Assembly (NCBI GenBank): GCA_016712285.1
Contig: JADJRK010000001.1
Location: forward strand, 2,356,001 to 2,420,000
Direction: 5' to 3'
DNA: 64,000 nucleotides
Origin: Planctomycetota bacterium
GTDB lineage: Bacteria; Planctomycetota; UBA8742; UBA2392
Position numbers and translations under genes: made by a program. Positions 48,983 through 57,511 of the stretch are shown here, piece by piece; the first letter of the stretch is position 1; every line of letters begins with the position of its first letter. Under the pieces are notes generated by a model. It ran no database searches, was not told where the DNA came from, and worked only from the letters and a program-made list of their open reading frames with translations.

Positions 48983-51889
48983 ATGATTGTTTCACTCCGC
49001 GGAAGAATGCACTCCGTGTCCCCCGTGAAGCTGGTGACCGCATCCTGCCTGCTGATGGCCGGTACACTGCTTTGCTTCGCGGCACTGTCCCACCAGGGCG
49101 GGCCAGCCGGCTTTTTCAATCTTGACCCGGTCATTGAGTCCGTCGGCCAGAGCCTCGGCCTGCTTGAACCCGATCAGGTTGCGCAAGTGACCGGCGCCAA
49201 GGCCCGCAGCTGGGTGAAAGACGAAAAAGCCTGGACCCAGGCCAGCCTCTGGGGCTCGACCTGGAACATCGTGTACGGCCTGCTGACCATCGTGCTGGGC
49301 CTGGCCGGCGCTGCCATCGCGCTGATCACCGCCCGCAAGTTCTTCGGCAAAGTCAAAGAAGCCGCACCCGGCAACGAGCGCATGGTCGAAATCGCTGAGC
49401 ACGTCCGCGAAGGCGCCATGGCCTATCTCGTGCGCCAGCGCAAAATCGTGCTGCCCGTGCTGGGCGGCACCGCCGTCGTGATCGCGTTGATCAACCTTGC
49501 GGGCACCCACCCGCTGCTTTCCATCGCCATTCTGTTCGGCCTCGCGTCCGGCGGCGCGTGCAGCTTTCTCACCGGCTGGTGGGGCATGCGCACAGCCACC
49601 ATGGCCAGCTCGCGCACCGCGTGGGCGTGCAAAGAGGGCGGCTTGAACGCCGGCTTGCAGGTTGCCTTCCGTGCAGGCGCGGTGATGGGCCTGTCGGTGG
49701 TGGGCCTGGGCATGGCGTTCATTACGTTCTGGTTTCTCGTGATGATCGGCATCGTGGACGCCGCGGGCACTGAAACCACGCTCAACGACGTCGCCAACGC
49801 CATGATCACATTCGGCCTGGGTGCCTCGCTGGTCGCGCTGTTTGCGCGCGTCGGCGGCGGTATCTTCACCAAGGCCGCGGACGTGGGCGCTGACCTGGTC
49901 GGCAAAGTCGAAGCCGGCATCCCCGAAGACGACCCGCGCAACCCCGCCACCATCGCTGACAACGTCGGCGACAACGTCGGCGACGTGGCCGGCATGGGCG
50001 CCGACCTGTACGAAAGCTACATCGGCTCGATCCTGGCCGCGATTGCACTGTCATGGACCGCGGCGCTTGCGCTGAACAAGAACCCGTTCGGCTTCACGTT
50101 TGCCCCGATCGCAATTGCAGCCGTCGGCATCATGCTGAGCGTGGCCTGCACCAAGCTGGTCAAGGCGCAGGAAGGTGCCACGCTGCACCAGTTGCTGGGC
50201 GCGCTGCACAAGGGCGTCAACGGCGCCAGCATCGGTGTCGGCGTGCTGGCACTGCCGATCTGCCTTTTCGCGTTCGGCTGGATGGGCATCATGATGTGGC
50301 TGTCGGTCGTCGTCGGCCTGGGCGCCGGGCTGGTCATCGCCTGGGGCTCTGAGCGCTACACCGCCTACGACTACAAGCCGACGCAGGACGTCGCCAAGCA
50401 GTCGGCAACCGGCCCCGCCACGGTGATCATCGGCGGCCTGGCCGTCGGCATGATGTCCACCTGGATTCCAATCACAACCGTCGCGCTGGCCACACTGCTC
50501 GCGTTCGGCCTCGGTGGCGGTTTCGCAGCCCCCGCCGCGGGCCTGTACGCAGTGGCGCTGGCTGCCGTCGGCATGCTCAGCACGCTGGGCATTACACTTG
50601 CCACTGACGCCTACGGCCCCATCGCCGACAACGCCGGCGGCAACGCCGAAATGGCCGGCCTGCCGCCCGAAGTGCGCGAGAAGACCGACGCGCTGGACAG
50701 CCTGGGCAACACCACCGCCGCCATCGGCAAAGGCTTCGCCATCGGCAGTGCTGCGCTGACCGCGCTGGCGCTGATTGCCAGCTACAGCGACTCGATCCAC
50801 TCGATCATGATTGCGGACAAGGACATTGATTTCAGCTTCGATTCCCTGCTGATCATGTCGCCGCAGGTCATCATCGGCCTGTTCATTGGCGCGATGCTCG
50901 TGTTCGTGTTCGGCGCCCTGACCATGAAAGCCGTGGGCGACGCCGCCAAGGACATGGTCGAAGAGGTGCGCCGCCAGTTCCGTGAAATCCCGGGCATCAT
51001 GGAAGGCACGGGCAAACCTGACTACGCACGCTGCGTTGACATTTCGACCACCGCGGCGATTCGCAAGATGATCGTGCCGTCGCTGATCGCTGTCGCCGGC
51101 CCCATCGTAACCGGCGTGCTGTTCGGCGCGGGCGCCGTGTTCGGCCTGCTGGCCGGCGGCTTGGCCGCTGGCTTTGCCATGGCGGTCATGATGGCCAACG
51201 CGGGCGGCGCCTGGGACAACGCCAAGAAGTGGGTCGAAAAGGGCGGTCTCGCGCAGGCGTACATTGACGAAGGCAAGTACAACCCCGAGGTCGAGGACAA
51301 GCTGCTCGAGCCCGTGAAGACCAGCCAGGGCGGCGTAGACGACAAGGGCAAAGGCAAGAAGAAGCCCAAGGGCGGCAAGACCTCGTCACGGCGCAAGAAG
51401 AAAGCCGACGGCGAAGAGTCGCCCGCCGGCGAAAGCAGCGACGACAGCGCTGACGATAGCGGCGACAGCTCAGACGAAGCCGGCGACAGCGCGGAATTCA
51501 ACGCCAGCGCCGAAACCGTGCACACAGAGCCCGAAGCGGCGCCTGAGCCCGAAAAAGCGCCCGAAGCCGTTGAGCCCGCCAAGGCCCCGGAGCCCGCAGC
51601 GGCAGCCGTGTCAGCACCCGCTGCAACGCCGGCGCCGGTGGCTGTGGCGCCTGTCTCAGCGAAAAAGAAGTACAAGAAGTACGTCAAGGGCAGCCCCGAG
51701 CACAAGGCAACCGTGGTCGGCGACACCGTGGGCGACCCGTTCAAAGACACCAGCGGCCCCTCGCTCAACATCCTGATCAAGCTGATGAGCATGGTCGCCG
51801 TGGCCACCGTGGCGCTGATCATGCTGGTCAACGACGGCAACGGCCTGCTGCCGCTGATTTTCGAAGCACTCTTCACCAGCAGCAAGTAG
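48983..51889 (+). CDS. hppA: Membrane-bound ion-translocating pyrophosphatase with large loop insertion
   Basis: The 968-residue protein carries the invariant membrane pyrophosphatase core FTKAADVGADLVGKVE and DDPRNPATIADNVGDNVGD, the DLYESY segment and GNTTAAIGKGFAIGSAALTA. Alanine in GNTTA rather than lysine marks the K+-dependent class, and Glu in DLYES is the residue seen in Na+-pumping members, so a K+-dependent Na+ (or Na+/H+) pump is likely but unproven. Between NAKKW (51230) and HKATVVGDTVGDPFKD (51701) lies a Lys/Ser/Asp/Glu- and then Ala/Pro-rich tract of about 157 residues where relatives have roughly 20. The N-terminus also carries an extra domain of about 80 residues. GGGAG precedes the ATG. 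Confidence 0.95.
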   Translation: MIVSLRGRMHSVSPVKLVTASCLLMAGTLLCFAALSHQGGPAGFFNLDPVIESVGQSLGLLEPDQVAQVTGAKARSWVKDEKAWTQASLWGSTWNIVYGLLTIVLGLAGAAIALITARKFFGKVKEAAPGNERMVEIAEHVREGAMAYLVRQRKIVLPVLGGTAVVIALINLAGTHPLLSIAILFGLASGGACSFLTGWWGMRTATMASSRTAWACKEGGLNAGLQVAFRAGAVMGLSVVGLGMAFITFWFLVMIGIVDAAGTETTLNDVANAMITFGLGASLVALFARVGGGIFTKAADVGADLVGKVEAGIPEDDPRNPATIADNVGDNVGDVAGMGADLYESYIGSILAAIALSWTAALALNKNPFGFTFAPIAIAAVGIMLSVACTKLVKAQEGATLHQLLGALHKGVNGASIGVGVLALPICLFAFGWMGIMMWLSVVVGLGAGLVIAWGSERYTAYDYKPTQDVAKQSATGPATVIIGGLAVGMMSTWIPITTVALATLLAFGLGGGFAAPAAGLYAVALAAVGMLSTLGITLATDAYGPIADNAGGNAEMAGLPPEVREKTDALDSLGNTTAAIGKGFAIGSAALTALALIASYSDSIHSIMIADKDIDFSFDSLLIMSPQVIIGLFIGAMLVFVFGALTMKAVGDAAKDMVEEVRRQFREIPGIMEGTGKPDYARCVDISTTAAIRKMIVPSLIAVAGPIVTGVLFGAGAVFGLLAGGLAAGFAMAVMMANAGGAWDNAKKWVEKGGLAQAYIDEGKYNPEVEDKLLEPVKTSQGGVDDKGKGKKKPKGGKTSSRRKKKADGEESPAGESSDDSADDSGDSSDEAGDSAEFNASAETVHTEPEAAPEPEKAPEAVEPAKAPEPAAAAVSAPAATPAPVAVAPVSAKKKYKKYVKGSPEHKATVVGDTVGDPFKDTSGPSLNILIKLMSMVAVATVALIMLVNDGNGLLPLIFEALFTSSK

Positions 51890-51901
51890 CCCCATACAAG
51901 C

Positions 51902-51936
51902 AAACCGGGCGCCCAAGCGGCGCCCGGTTTTCATTT
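51902..51936 (+). terminator. Terminator downstream of hppA
   Basis: AAACCGGGCGCC and GGCGCCCGGTTT form a perfect 12-bp stem with a CAAGC loop, followed by TCATTT, 12 bases after the stop codon. This is the clearest intrinsic terminator in the window. Confidence 0.8.
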
Positions 51937-52036
51937 GGTGCTTCTGTCGCCGAAGGCGGCGTCATGCATTAGCCCGACGCGCGAGCGCTTGTCTTTGCAC
52001 CCATCATCCGGATGCCGCGCTTGGCGTGGCTCGGTC

Positions 52037-52165
52037 GCCCGCTACGCGGGCTCTGAATCAATCGTCGCCTATGCCTATGGTTCCGTGCACCTTCGGTGCT
52101 TGTCACCATAGGCTACAGTCGTCCGGCCCGCTCTGCGGGCCGATGGCGCCGCCTTGGCGGCGCCA
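52037..52165. repeat. Run of short perfect palindromes
   Basis: GCCCGC/GCGGGC (52037-52051), CCTATGGT/ACCATAGG (52074-52112, with an inner GCACC/GGTGC stem), GGCCCGC-TCT-GCGGGCC (52125-52141) and a 10-bp stem TGGCGCCGCC/GGCGGCGCCA (52144-52165) follow one another with almost no unpaired spacer. Confidence 0.65.
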
Positions 52166-52171
52166 CGAGTG

Positions 52172-52215
52172 TAGCCTGGGGTGACCGAGGCGCGTAGCGC
52201 CGAGGGAACCCCAGG
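52172..52215. repeat. REP-like element, copy 1
   Basis: TAGCCTGGGG opens and CCCCAGG closes the element, with an inner GCGC-GTA-GCGC stem. Copy 2 lies at 52460-52503 with the same layout. Confidence 0.6.
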
Positions 52216-52459
52216 TCCGCGAAAGCAGAATGTCCCAAGCCCGCGTAGCGGGCGACCGAGGCACACGATTCTGGTCCAACAAATGATGTGTGCAAAGACA
52301 AGCGCGCAAGCGTCGGGAACCAATGCAGCCGCGATCCAGAGCCCCGTGAGGGGGCGGCATGAGCAATCTCATGAGCCAATCGGGCGACACCCACAACAGC
52401 ACCGCCTCATTTGCACGCACGCAGCGGGCAAGCCAGGCCGCGTAGCGGCCGTTGGACTG

Positions 52460-52503
52460 TAGCCCAGGGCGAGAAGCGCCGGTTGGCGCGACGCTGCCCT
52501 GGG
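52460..52503. repeat. REP-like element, copy 2
   Basis: TAGCCCAGGG opens and CCCTGGG closes the element, with an inner GCGCC-GGTT-GGCGC stem. Relative to copy 1 the arms have changed together, keeping the pairing. Confidence 0.6.
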
Positions 52504-52650
52504 AATCCGCGCCCCCCTCTCCAGAGCCCGCGTAAGCGGGCGACACAGCACTTGCGGTTCTTTCGCCGCGACCCTGATCGGGCCAAAGGCAATCCCGGAA
52601 CCCCGTATTCGCTCCGCATGACTCCGGCAACCGGCTACAATGGCCCAGGC

Positions 52651-53793
52651 ATGGGTACGAACACTCTGCAACGGGCCACTGAGCAACTTGATTTGCACCT
52701 GACGGTGGAAGGCGACGTGACCGACCTTGCGGGCGCGGGTGCGCGCTTTCGTGTGGTGGCGCCCGTGGGCACAGACCAGGACTCGGGCGAGGCGCAACTC
52801 GACCCGTGGACAAAGGCAAGCCGCTGGCTGTGGGCAGGCTACATGTACGAGCCGCCGCTGGTGGGCTACACAGGGGCCTCAGGAGTAGAGCGCAAAGCCC
52901 CCGGCCCCGACAACGACCCAGCCACCCCCGACGCCAATCTGAAAGGCCAATACTACTGCTGGAACCGAACCTACGACATCGGCACCGGGAGGTGGACCAC
53001 GCCCGACCCGGCGGCCAGTCCAGTTACGAACTTGCTGAGTTTTGCTGCAAATCGCGGAGTTGATCGGACCGACCCGAGCGGATTAAGTTCAGTAATCAAC
53101 CCAGGTGGCAATGTTCAGGTGCCATGGGCTCGCATTGGCCTGAGTTCTTTGATCGATTGCACGGGCTGCACACGAACGTTGTTAGGGATTCAAATGATCA
53201 ACAACTACAGCGGCTATAACAACACCACTCACAAGGATTCGACCTACAATCCAACGGCGATGTACACGGGCGTAGAGGTCTACGCCGACGTATCCACCCC
53301 CTTCCACAGCGAGCCATTTCCGCCGAACAACCATTGTTGCTGTCGTTCGATCACGTGGATCCAATCGGTCCGAAGTGTTGGGTTTCCTGAGCAACCAAGT
53401 GTCAGTGTTGTTGACCCGCATCCTTCTGACGATGGCTACCCATATTATTACAACCAGAACGGATGGCGATCTGCACCGTACTTCTTCTACGATGGCCCAC
53501 GCGTTAGGCGTCACGAGTCAGTGGTAAGAGGAGCAGACTTCGTTACATGTGCAGTTTGCACAATGCGGGAAGATCCATACGATCACAGCCAAGGCGAAGT
53601 TGCAACAGATCGCATTCTTGGCTGCTTTAGCTGGGGGTATAGGCGTGGACCTGGAAGTCCCGACGGAAACGTTGATACCTCAAAAGACCAGTTCAAGGAC
53701 GTCCACTTTCACACGGCACCACCCCCTGAATGGCAGCTTGCGGTGCGCCGTGATTTCCCATGGTATCAGTGGAAGAGCTGTCGGGGGAATTGA
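52651..53793 (+). CDS. Rhs core C-terminal fragment with variable tip
   Basis: The frame is open from 52411, but the ATG at 52651 with TACAAT ten bases upstream is the likeliest start (380 residues). Residues 100-150 hold the end of an Rhs core: YYCWNRTYDIGTGRWTTPDP, then NLLSFAANRGVDRTDPSGL. The thousands of residues of YD repeats that normally precede this are absent, so it is an orphan tip. After DPSGL the roughly 230-residue tip has many cysteines (CCCRS, CAVC) and aromatic runs, and its DNA is visibly lower in G+C from about 53080. No toxin fold is recognised. A small lipoprotein gene follows four bases after the stop. Confidence 0.75.
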   Translation: MGTNTLQRATEQLDLHLTVEGDVTDLAGAGARFRVVAPVGTDQDSGEAQLDPWTKASRWLWAGYMYEPPLVGYTGASGVERKAPGPDNDPATPDANLKGQYYCWNRTYDIGTGRWTTPDPAASPVTNLLSFAANRGVDRTDPSGLSSVINPGGNVQVPWARIGLSSLIDCTGCTRTLLGIQMINNYSGYNNTTHKDSTYNPTAMYTGVEVYADVSTPFHSEPFPPNNHCCCRSITWIQSVRSVGFPEQPSVSVVDPHPSDDGYPYYYNQNGWRSAPYFFYDGPRVRRHESVVRGADFVTCAVCTMREDPYDHSQGEVATDRILGCFSWGYRRGPGSPDGNVDTSKDQFKDVHFHTAPPPEWQLAVRRDFPWYQWKSCRGN

Positions 53794-53796
53794 ACA

Positions 53797-54183
53797 ATGC
53801 GCATCGGCCACGTCTCAATTCAAGCCTGCCTTATGTTTTGTCTGATGTTGCTGGCGTGCTCCTGCTGCCTCAACAGTGCCGAGCCACATCGGAGTGTGGA
53901 TCAGCAGCGCTCGACGACATATGAGGATCCGGATGCCTCAACCTACGTTGTGATGGGAATGCTTTGCTCTGTTCCAGAGGGTGTGTTTGCATACCATTGG
54001 GCAGACCTCGAAATTGGGCATCAAATTGGTGCCCATGCGGATAGGCGCCTTCCGAGGAAATTGCGAGCCGCACTCGCAAACTGGGATCCTAGTCCTCCAC
54101 TGAACGAATGGTGTATGTATGTCATTGTTCCGTATGGTGATGGGCCGAATGACTTCCGTGTCGTGTATTGGTGGTCTCGTTAG
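53797..54183 (+). CDS. Small Cys-rich lipoprotein, Rhs tip partner candidate
   Basis: The ATG at 53797 is three bases past the stop of the Rhs fragment, with GGGGGA as a possible ribosome site. The 128-residue product begins with a hydrophobic signal and a lipobox-like LLACSC near residue 20. The rest (for example VVMGMLCSVPEGVFAYHWADLEIGHQIG) has no recognised family. The G+C is low like the preceding tip, suggesting both moved together. The position directly after an Rhs tip is that of an immunity gene, but a lipoprotein in this place could equally be a surface cargo. Confidence 0.6.
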   Translation: MRIGHVSIQACLMFCLMLLACSCCLNSAEPHRSVDQQRSTTYEDPDASTYVVMGMLCSVPEGVFAYHWADLEIGHQIGAHADRRLPRKLRAALANWDPSPPLNEWCMYVIVPYGDGPNDFRVVYWWSR

Positions 54184-54198
54184 TACACGCGACATGTG

Positions 54199-54598
54199 TC
54201 TTGGCAAGAGCGCCGCCGGCTCAGCCATGTGCTACAACCCGGCCACGGCGGCGACGCCGTCGGGCAGCGCTACTGCCATGGGCTCGGGATTCCACCATGC
54301 GGGCGACGGGTATGAACTGGTGATTGACCGCTACCTGCACAACGACCAGCTTGGTAGCCCTTCCTCGGGAAGCGTTGCTTCCCTGCGGTTCGTTCCCTTC
54401 AGGAACGGCATGAGCGACGCCTCGGGCAACCTGCTTTGCGAGATCGACTACCTCGACTACGGGGAGCCCGTCTACATGCCCCTCCTGGCCTCGCCCCCGC
54501 AGGACGACATCACCAACTCGGTTTACGACAGCGGAAACAAGACCACGCTGTTCATCGGCATCAGCCGGTTGACCAGCCGCCGTCCATGCGGCAATTGA
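54199..54598 (+). pseudogene. Rhs core remnant
   Basis: In the frame ending at 54598 the sequence resumes high G+C and shows the segment that normally lies just upstream of the Rhs core end: YLHNDQLGS, SDASGNLLCEIDYLDYGEP and DSGNKTTLFIGI. It breaks off into RLTSRRPCGN and a stop instead of continuing into the YYxxRYYD-type core seen at 52651. The piece is therefore displaced and truncated. The apparent ATG at 54119 lies inside the preceding gene and is probably not used. Confidence 0.65.
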
Positions 54599-54629
54599 GC
54601 CCCACTGCTAGTCACCTAGAAATACGTTT

Positions 54630-54694
54630 GCCGCGAAAGCGCGAAAGCGCAAGAAATGGCCAATGGCAGTTTAGCGTTTTCGCGTTTTCGCGGC
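54630..54694. repeat. 21-bp inverted repeat downstream of the Rhs debris
   Basis: Arms 54630-54650 and 54674-54694 are complementary at 19 of 21 positions, and the two differences are G-T pairs, so the RNA hairpin would be fully paired. The loop is 23 bases. Each arm is itself built from CGCGAAA-type repeats. It lies between the Rhs remnant and the uvrC-side operon and could also serve as a terminator. Confidence 0.6.
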
Positions 54695-54776
54695 CTGCGC
54701 AGTTCGCGCACGCCCAACTGGCGCCGGAAACTATGATGCCGCTGTCCCGCGAAGTGGTTTGTGTCGGGCGTTCGGG

Positions 54777-54782
54777 TAAGCT
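54777..54782 (+). promoter_or_regulatory. -10 element of predicted leaderless promoter, uvrC-side operon
   Basis: TAAGCT ends six bases before the ATG at 54789, the same hexamer and spacing as before comF. This favours the ATG over the in-frame GTG at 54783. Confidence 0.5.
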
Positions 54783-54788
54783 GTGGCC

Positions 54789-55862
54789 ATGAGGCTCGTC
54801 CTGTTCATGCTTCTGCTTTGCGCGCCGCTGCACGCGGTCACGCTTATGCCCGGCGCCGGCAAGCCGGTCGTGAAGATCACTGAGATTCGCGCCGAAGTCG
54901 CATTGAGCCCCCAGGACGCAGGCATTCACGCCGAGTACTCGTGCTTTCTGCGGCTTGAGAACCCCGGCGCCGAGGCCGCGATTACTCTTTCTTTGCCCAA
55001 GGAACCGGCTGCCCAGCTCAAGCTCGGCCCAGAGACATTGGCCGCCGTCAGCGGTGAAGACCGCACCGAGTGGTCGCTTGACCTGCCCGCCGGCTTCACA
55101 GAGTTGACGTGCGCGTGGCAGGTGGTGCCGCGCAAGGTCTCGCACCTGCACGTGCTGGGGCAGTGGCGCGTGGCCTTTCCGTTGCAGCGCCTGCGCGGCT
55201 TTGCGGCCTACCCCGATGCAGCCACACTGGCGGTGCGCTGGGAAAAGCTCGATGCCGCGCTGTTCGGCGCCCCCGCCGACGCAACCAACGTGCGTTTCAC
55301 CCACGCCATCTCGCGCGAGCCCGCGGCGTTCACCTTTGAATGGTTCGGCGCAACCGTGCAGCAGCGGCTTACCGAGGTCGCGGCGCAGCGCGACGCATTC
55401 AGCGAAGTGCAACGCCGCCACGACAATCGCGCGTACACCGAGGTGCTGGTGACACTGGCTGAACTGCTTGCCCTGAAACACGACCATGCGGCTGTGGCGG
55501 CAGTCTGCGCGACGCTGATCGACCTGGAAGCCGCATCCGGGCGCGCGATCACCCACTGCGGCCCCTGGGCCAAGTGGCGCAAACATGTGCCGTGGTCACT
55601 GCGGCACCTGGCTGCGCTGCGGGATGCAGGCAGCGCGACAGGCGCCGCGGCCAAGGCCGCGGTCAAGGCGACGGAATCGTTATGGAGCGACTATCAGACC
55701 GCACGCGCCGAGACGCGGCCGTTTGAGAACTTCGCGCCCGAACGCAACGGCAACTATTGGGACTATGACTGGCCCCGCGTGCGCGAACTCTTTGCCCTCG
55801 TGTTAGAGCTGGCAGGCGATCCGGATCGCGCCGCCGCCATCCGCAACGAGGACAGCAAGTGA
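54789..55862 (+). CDS. Secreted protein of unknown function
   Basis: The 357-residue product starts with a clear signal peptide (MRLVLFMLLLCAPLHA). A beta-rich domain of about 120 residues follows (VVKITEIRAEVALSP ... EYSCFLRLENPG), then a helical part with a His/Trp-rich segment (THCGPWAKWRKHVPWSLRHL). I recognise no family. Its TGA overlaps the ATG of the next gene, so translation is coupled. The two secreted proteins probably act together outside the cytoplasm, although the operon continues with a protease and uvrC. Confidence 0.75.
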   Translation: MRLVLFMLLLCAPLHAVTLMPGAGKPVVKITEIRAEVALSPQDAGIHAEYSCFLRLENPGAEAAITLSLPKEPAAQLKLGPETLAAVSGEDRTEWSLDLPAGFTELTCAWQVVPRKVSHLHVLGQWRVAFPLQRLRGFAAYPDAATLAVRWEKLDAALFGAPADATNVRFTHAISREPAAFTFEWFGATVQQRLTEVAAQRDAFSEVQRRHDNRAYTEVLVTLAELLALKHDHAAVAAVCATLIDLEAASGRAITHCGPWAKWRKHVPWSLRHLAALRDAGSATGAAAKAAVKATESLWSDYQTARAETRPFENFAPERNGNYWDYDWPRVRELFALVLELAGDPDRAAAIRNEDSK

Positions 55863-57511
55863 TGACCCGCGCCGCACTGCTGCTGCTCTTGCTGCTGTCG
55901 GCGCCACTCTGGGCCGGCGAGAAAGAGGACTCGACGGCAGTTTACGACGCCATCAAGTCAGAGAAGTGGCTTGAGGCACTGAAACGTGCCGAGGCGTTTG
56001 TCGCGAACTATCCCAAGTCTCCGGAGTCGGCAGCGATCAGCCTGGCGGCCTGGCCCGCCGGCGTCAGGGCCCGCCGCCCCGCGCGCTCGGTCGCGCTGCT
56101 GCAGGCTGCCCTGAAGCAACGGCTTGACGAGTCAATGGCAAGCGGCCTGCACGGGGCCCTGATCGAGGCCACTTTCGCCGCCGGCATGGTTGCCGAATGC
56201 CTGGAGTTGATCAGCGAGCGGCAGCCCGACGAGCAAGACGACGCTGATGCCTTCTACGCAGCCGAGTGCAGGTTTCATCTCGGCGAGTTTGAAGCAGCCG
56301 AAACCGGCCTGAAGGCGCTTGTGGCCAAGGGGTCCGAATACGCACATGATGCGTCAGCGCGGCTTGCGCAGATCAACCCGCCGCTGAAGGTTGACGAAAA
56401 CGGCATCGTGCTGGGCTACACGGGCAAGTACGAGCACGACAGCAGGTTCAAGCGCGCGCTGGCGAACCTGCCCGGCTACATCGCGCGCGCCAACAGCGTG
56501 CTGAAGCAGACCCTGGGGGTCGAACTGCCGGCCGCCCCCACGGTGTTTGAGTTCCGCGACATGGGCATGGTGTACGACACGGCACGCGCTTTTGCCGAGC
56601 CCATCTGCCTGGGCTACAAACCGTACACGCGCATCGTGTTCTACACCGAGCACGTCGTGCTCAGCGAACCCGAGTTTGCCCTGCGCGTGATCCATGAGCT
56701 CAAGCACGCGGCGTTCCGTGCCGCCATGGGCGCGCGTTACAGCGCGCTGCCGGTGTGGGTGAAAGAGGGCCTTGCGGTGTACGGTGCGGGGCAGCTTGCC
56801 GACCGGCTGGCACTGGTCGTGCGCGACCGCGTCTTCGGCGGCAAAGAACCGCTTGAGGTACTGCGCGGCATTGAGCTGGATGACCGCAGCGAAGACTACG
56901 CCGAAAGCGCGCTGGCGTTTGCATGGCTTGAAAGCCTGGGCGCGGGCAACGTCAAGAAGTTCTGCGAAGGACTGCTCAAAGGCGAGCAGTGGGACGCCCT
57001 GCTGGCCGCAGTCTCCGGCGCCAGGGCGACCGACGCCCTGGTGGCCGCGCAGGCGTGGTCGCGCAAGCACCTCTCGCAATTGCTGGGCGATGCGGGCGAG
57101 CAGCTCATGGTGATCATCCGCGACGAATACGCCGCGCGCAGCCGCACCGACGGACAGGCCTGGCTGAAAGACGGCGTGCCGCGCTACCAGGCATGGCTGA
57201 AAGCCAACCCGAGCCACCTGCTGGCCCCCAACGCCATGTACCGCATTGGCACCGGCCTGGTTGACCAGGAAGATTTCGAGGCCGGGTGCACGCTGCTGCG
57301 CCGCATCACCATCGAGTACCAGGAATCAACCAGCTTCTGCGATGATGCCCAGCACCGCATCGGCCATGCGTACCGCATGGCCGGCAACACCGAGGCCGCG
57401 CGCCGCGAGTTCGGGGTGCTGCTGCGCGACTACTCATGGTGCCGCTACGCGTCTTCCATCGCGCTGCTGTACAAGGCAGCCGGTCCCGTGCGTGACGATG
57501 ACGCCGATTGA
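55862..57511 (+). CDS. Secreted gluzincin-like peptidase with TPR-like repeats
   Basis: The ATG at 55862 overlaps the preceding stop; the 549-residue product begins with a signal peptide (TRAALLLLLLLSAPLWA). The N-terminal 170 residues are TPR-like. The middle holds HELKH at 278-282 and WVKEGLAVY from 299, giving E302 as candidate third zinc ligand, the same gluzincin arrangement as in the protein at 1435-4470. The C-terminal part (SHLLAPNAMYRIGTGLVDQE onwards) looks like tripartite TPRs of the YbgF/BamD type. The zinc site is seen; peptidase activity and substrate are inferred. Its 3' end overlaps the CPBP gene by 14 bases. Confidence 0.85.
   Translation: MTRAALLLLLLLSAPLWAGEKEDSTAVYDAIKSEKWLEALKRAEAFVANYPKSPESAAISLAAWPAGVRARRPARSVALLQAALKQRLDESMASGLHGALIEATFAAGMVAECLELISERQPDEQDDADAFYAAECRFHLGEFEAAETGLKALVAKGSEYAHDASARLAQINPPLKVDENGIVLGYTGKYEHDSRFKRALANLPGYIARANSVLKQTLGVELPAAPTVFEFRDMGMVYDTARAFAEPICLGYKPYTRIVFYTEHVVLSEPEFALRVIHELKHAAFRAAMGARYSALPVWVKEGLAVYGAGQLADRLALVVRDRVFGGKEPLEVLRGIELDDRSEDYAESALAFAWLESLGAGNVKKFCEGLLKGEQWDALLAAVSGARATDALVAAQAWSRKHLSQLLGDAGEQLMVIIRDEYAARSRTDGQAWLKDGVPRYQAWLKANPSHLLAPNAMYRIGTGLVDQEDFEAGCTLLRRITIEYQESTSFCDDAQHRIGHAYRMAGNTEAARREFGVLLRDYSWCRYASSIALLYKAAGPVRDDDAD

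Larger units (their letters stand above)
51890..52650. other. Palindrome-rich intergenic region
   Basis: No supported gene. After the pyrophosphatase terminator the stretch is packed with inverted repeats and two copies of a longer REP-like element (52172-52215 and 52460-52503). The frames open across it lack family signal. It borders the Rhs fragment. Confidence 0.6.

Noticed and set aside
52103..52819. 238-codon minus-strand ORF in the palindrome-rich region
   Set aside because: It runs through REP-like palindromes and antisense to the Rhs fragment, with no family signal.
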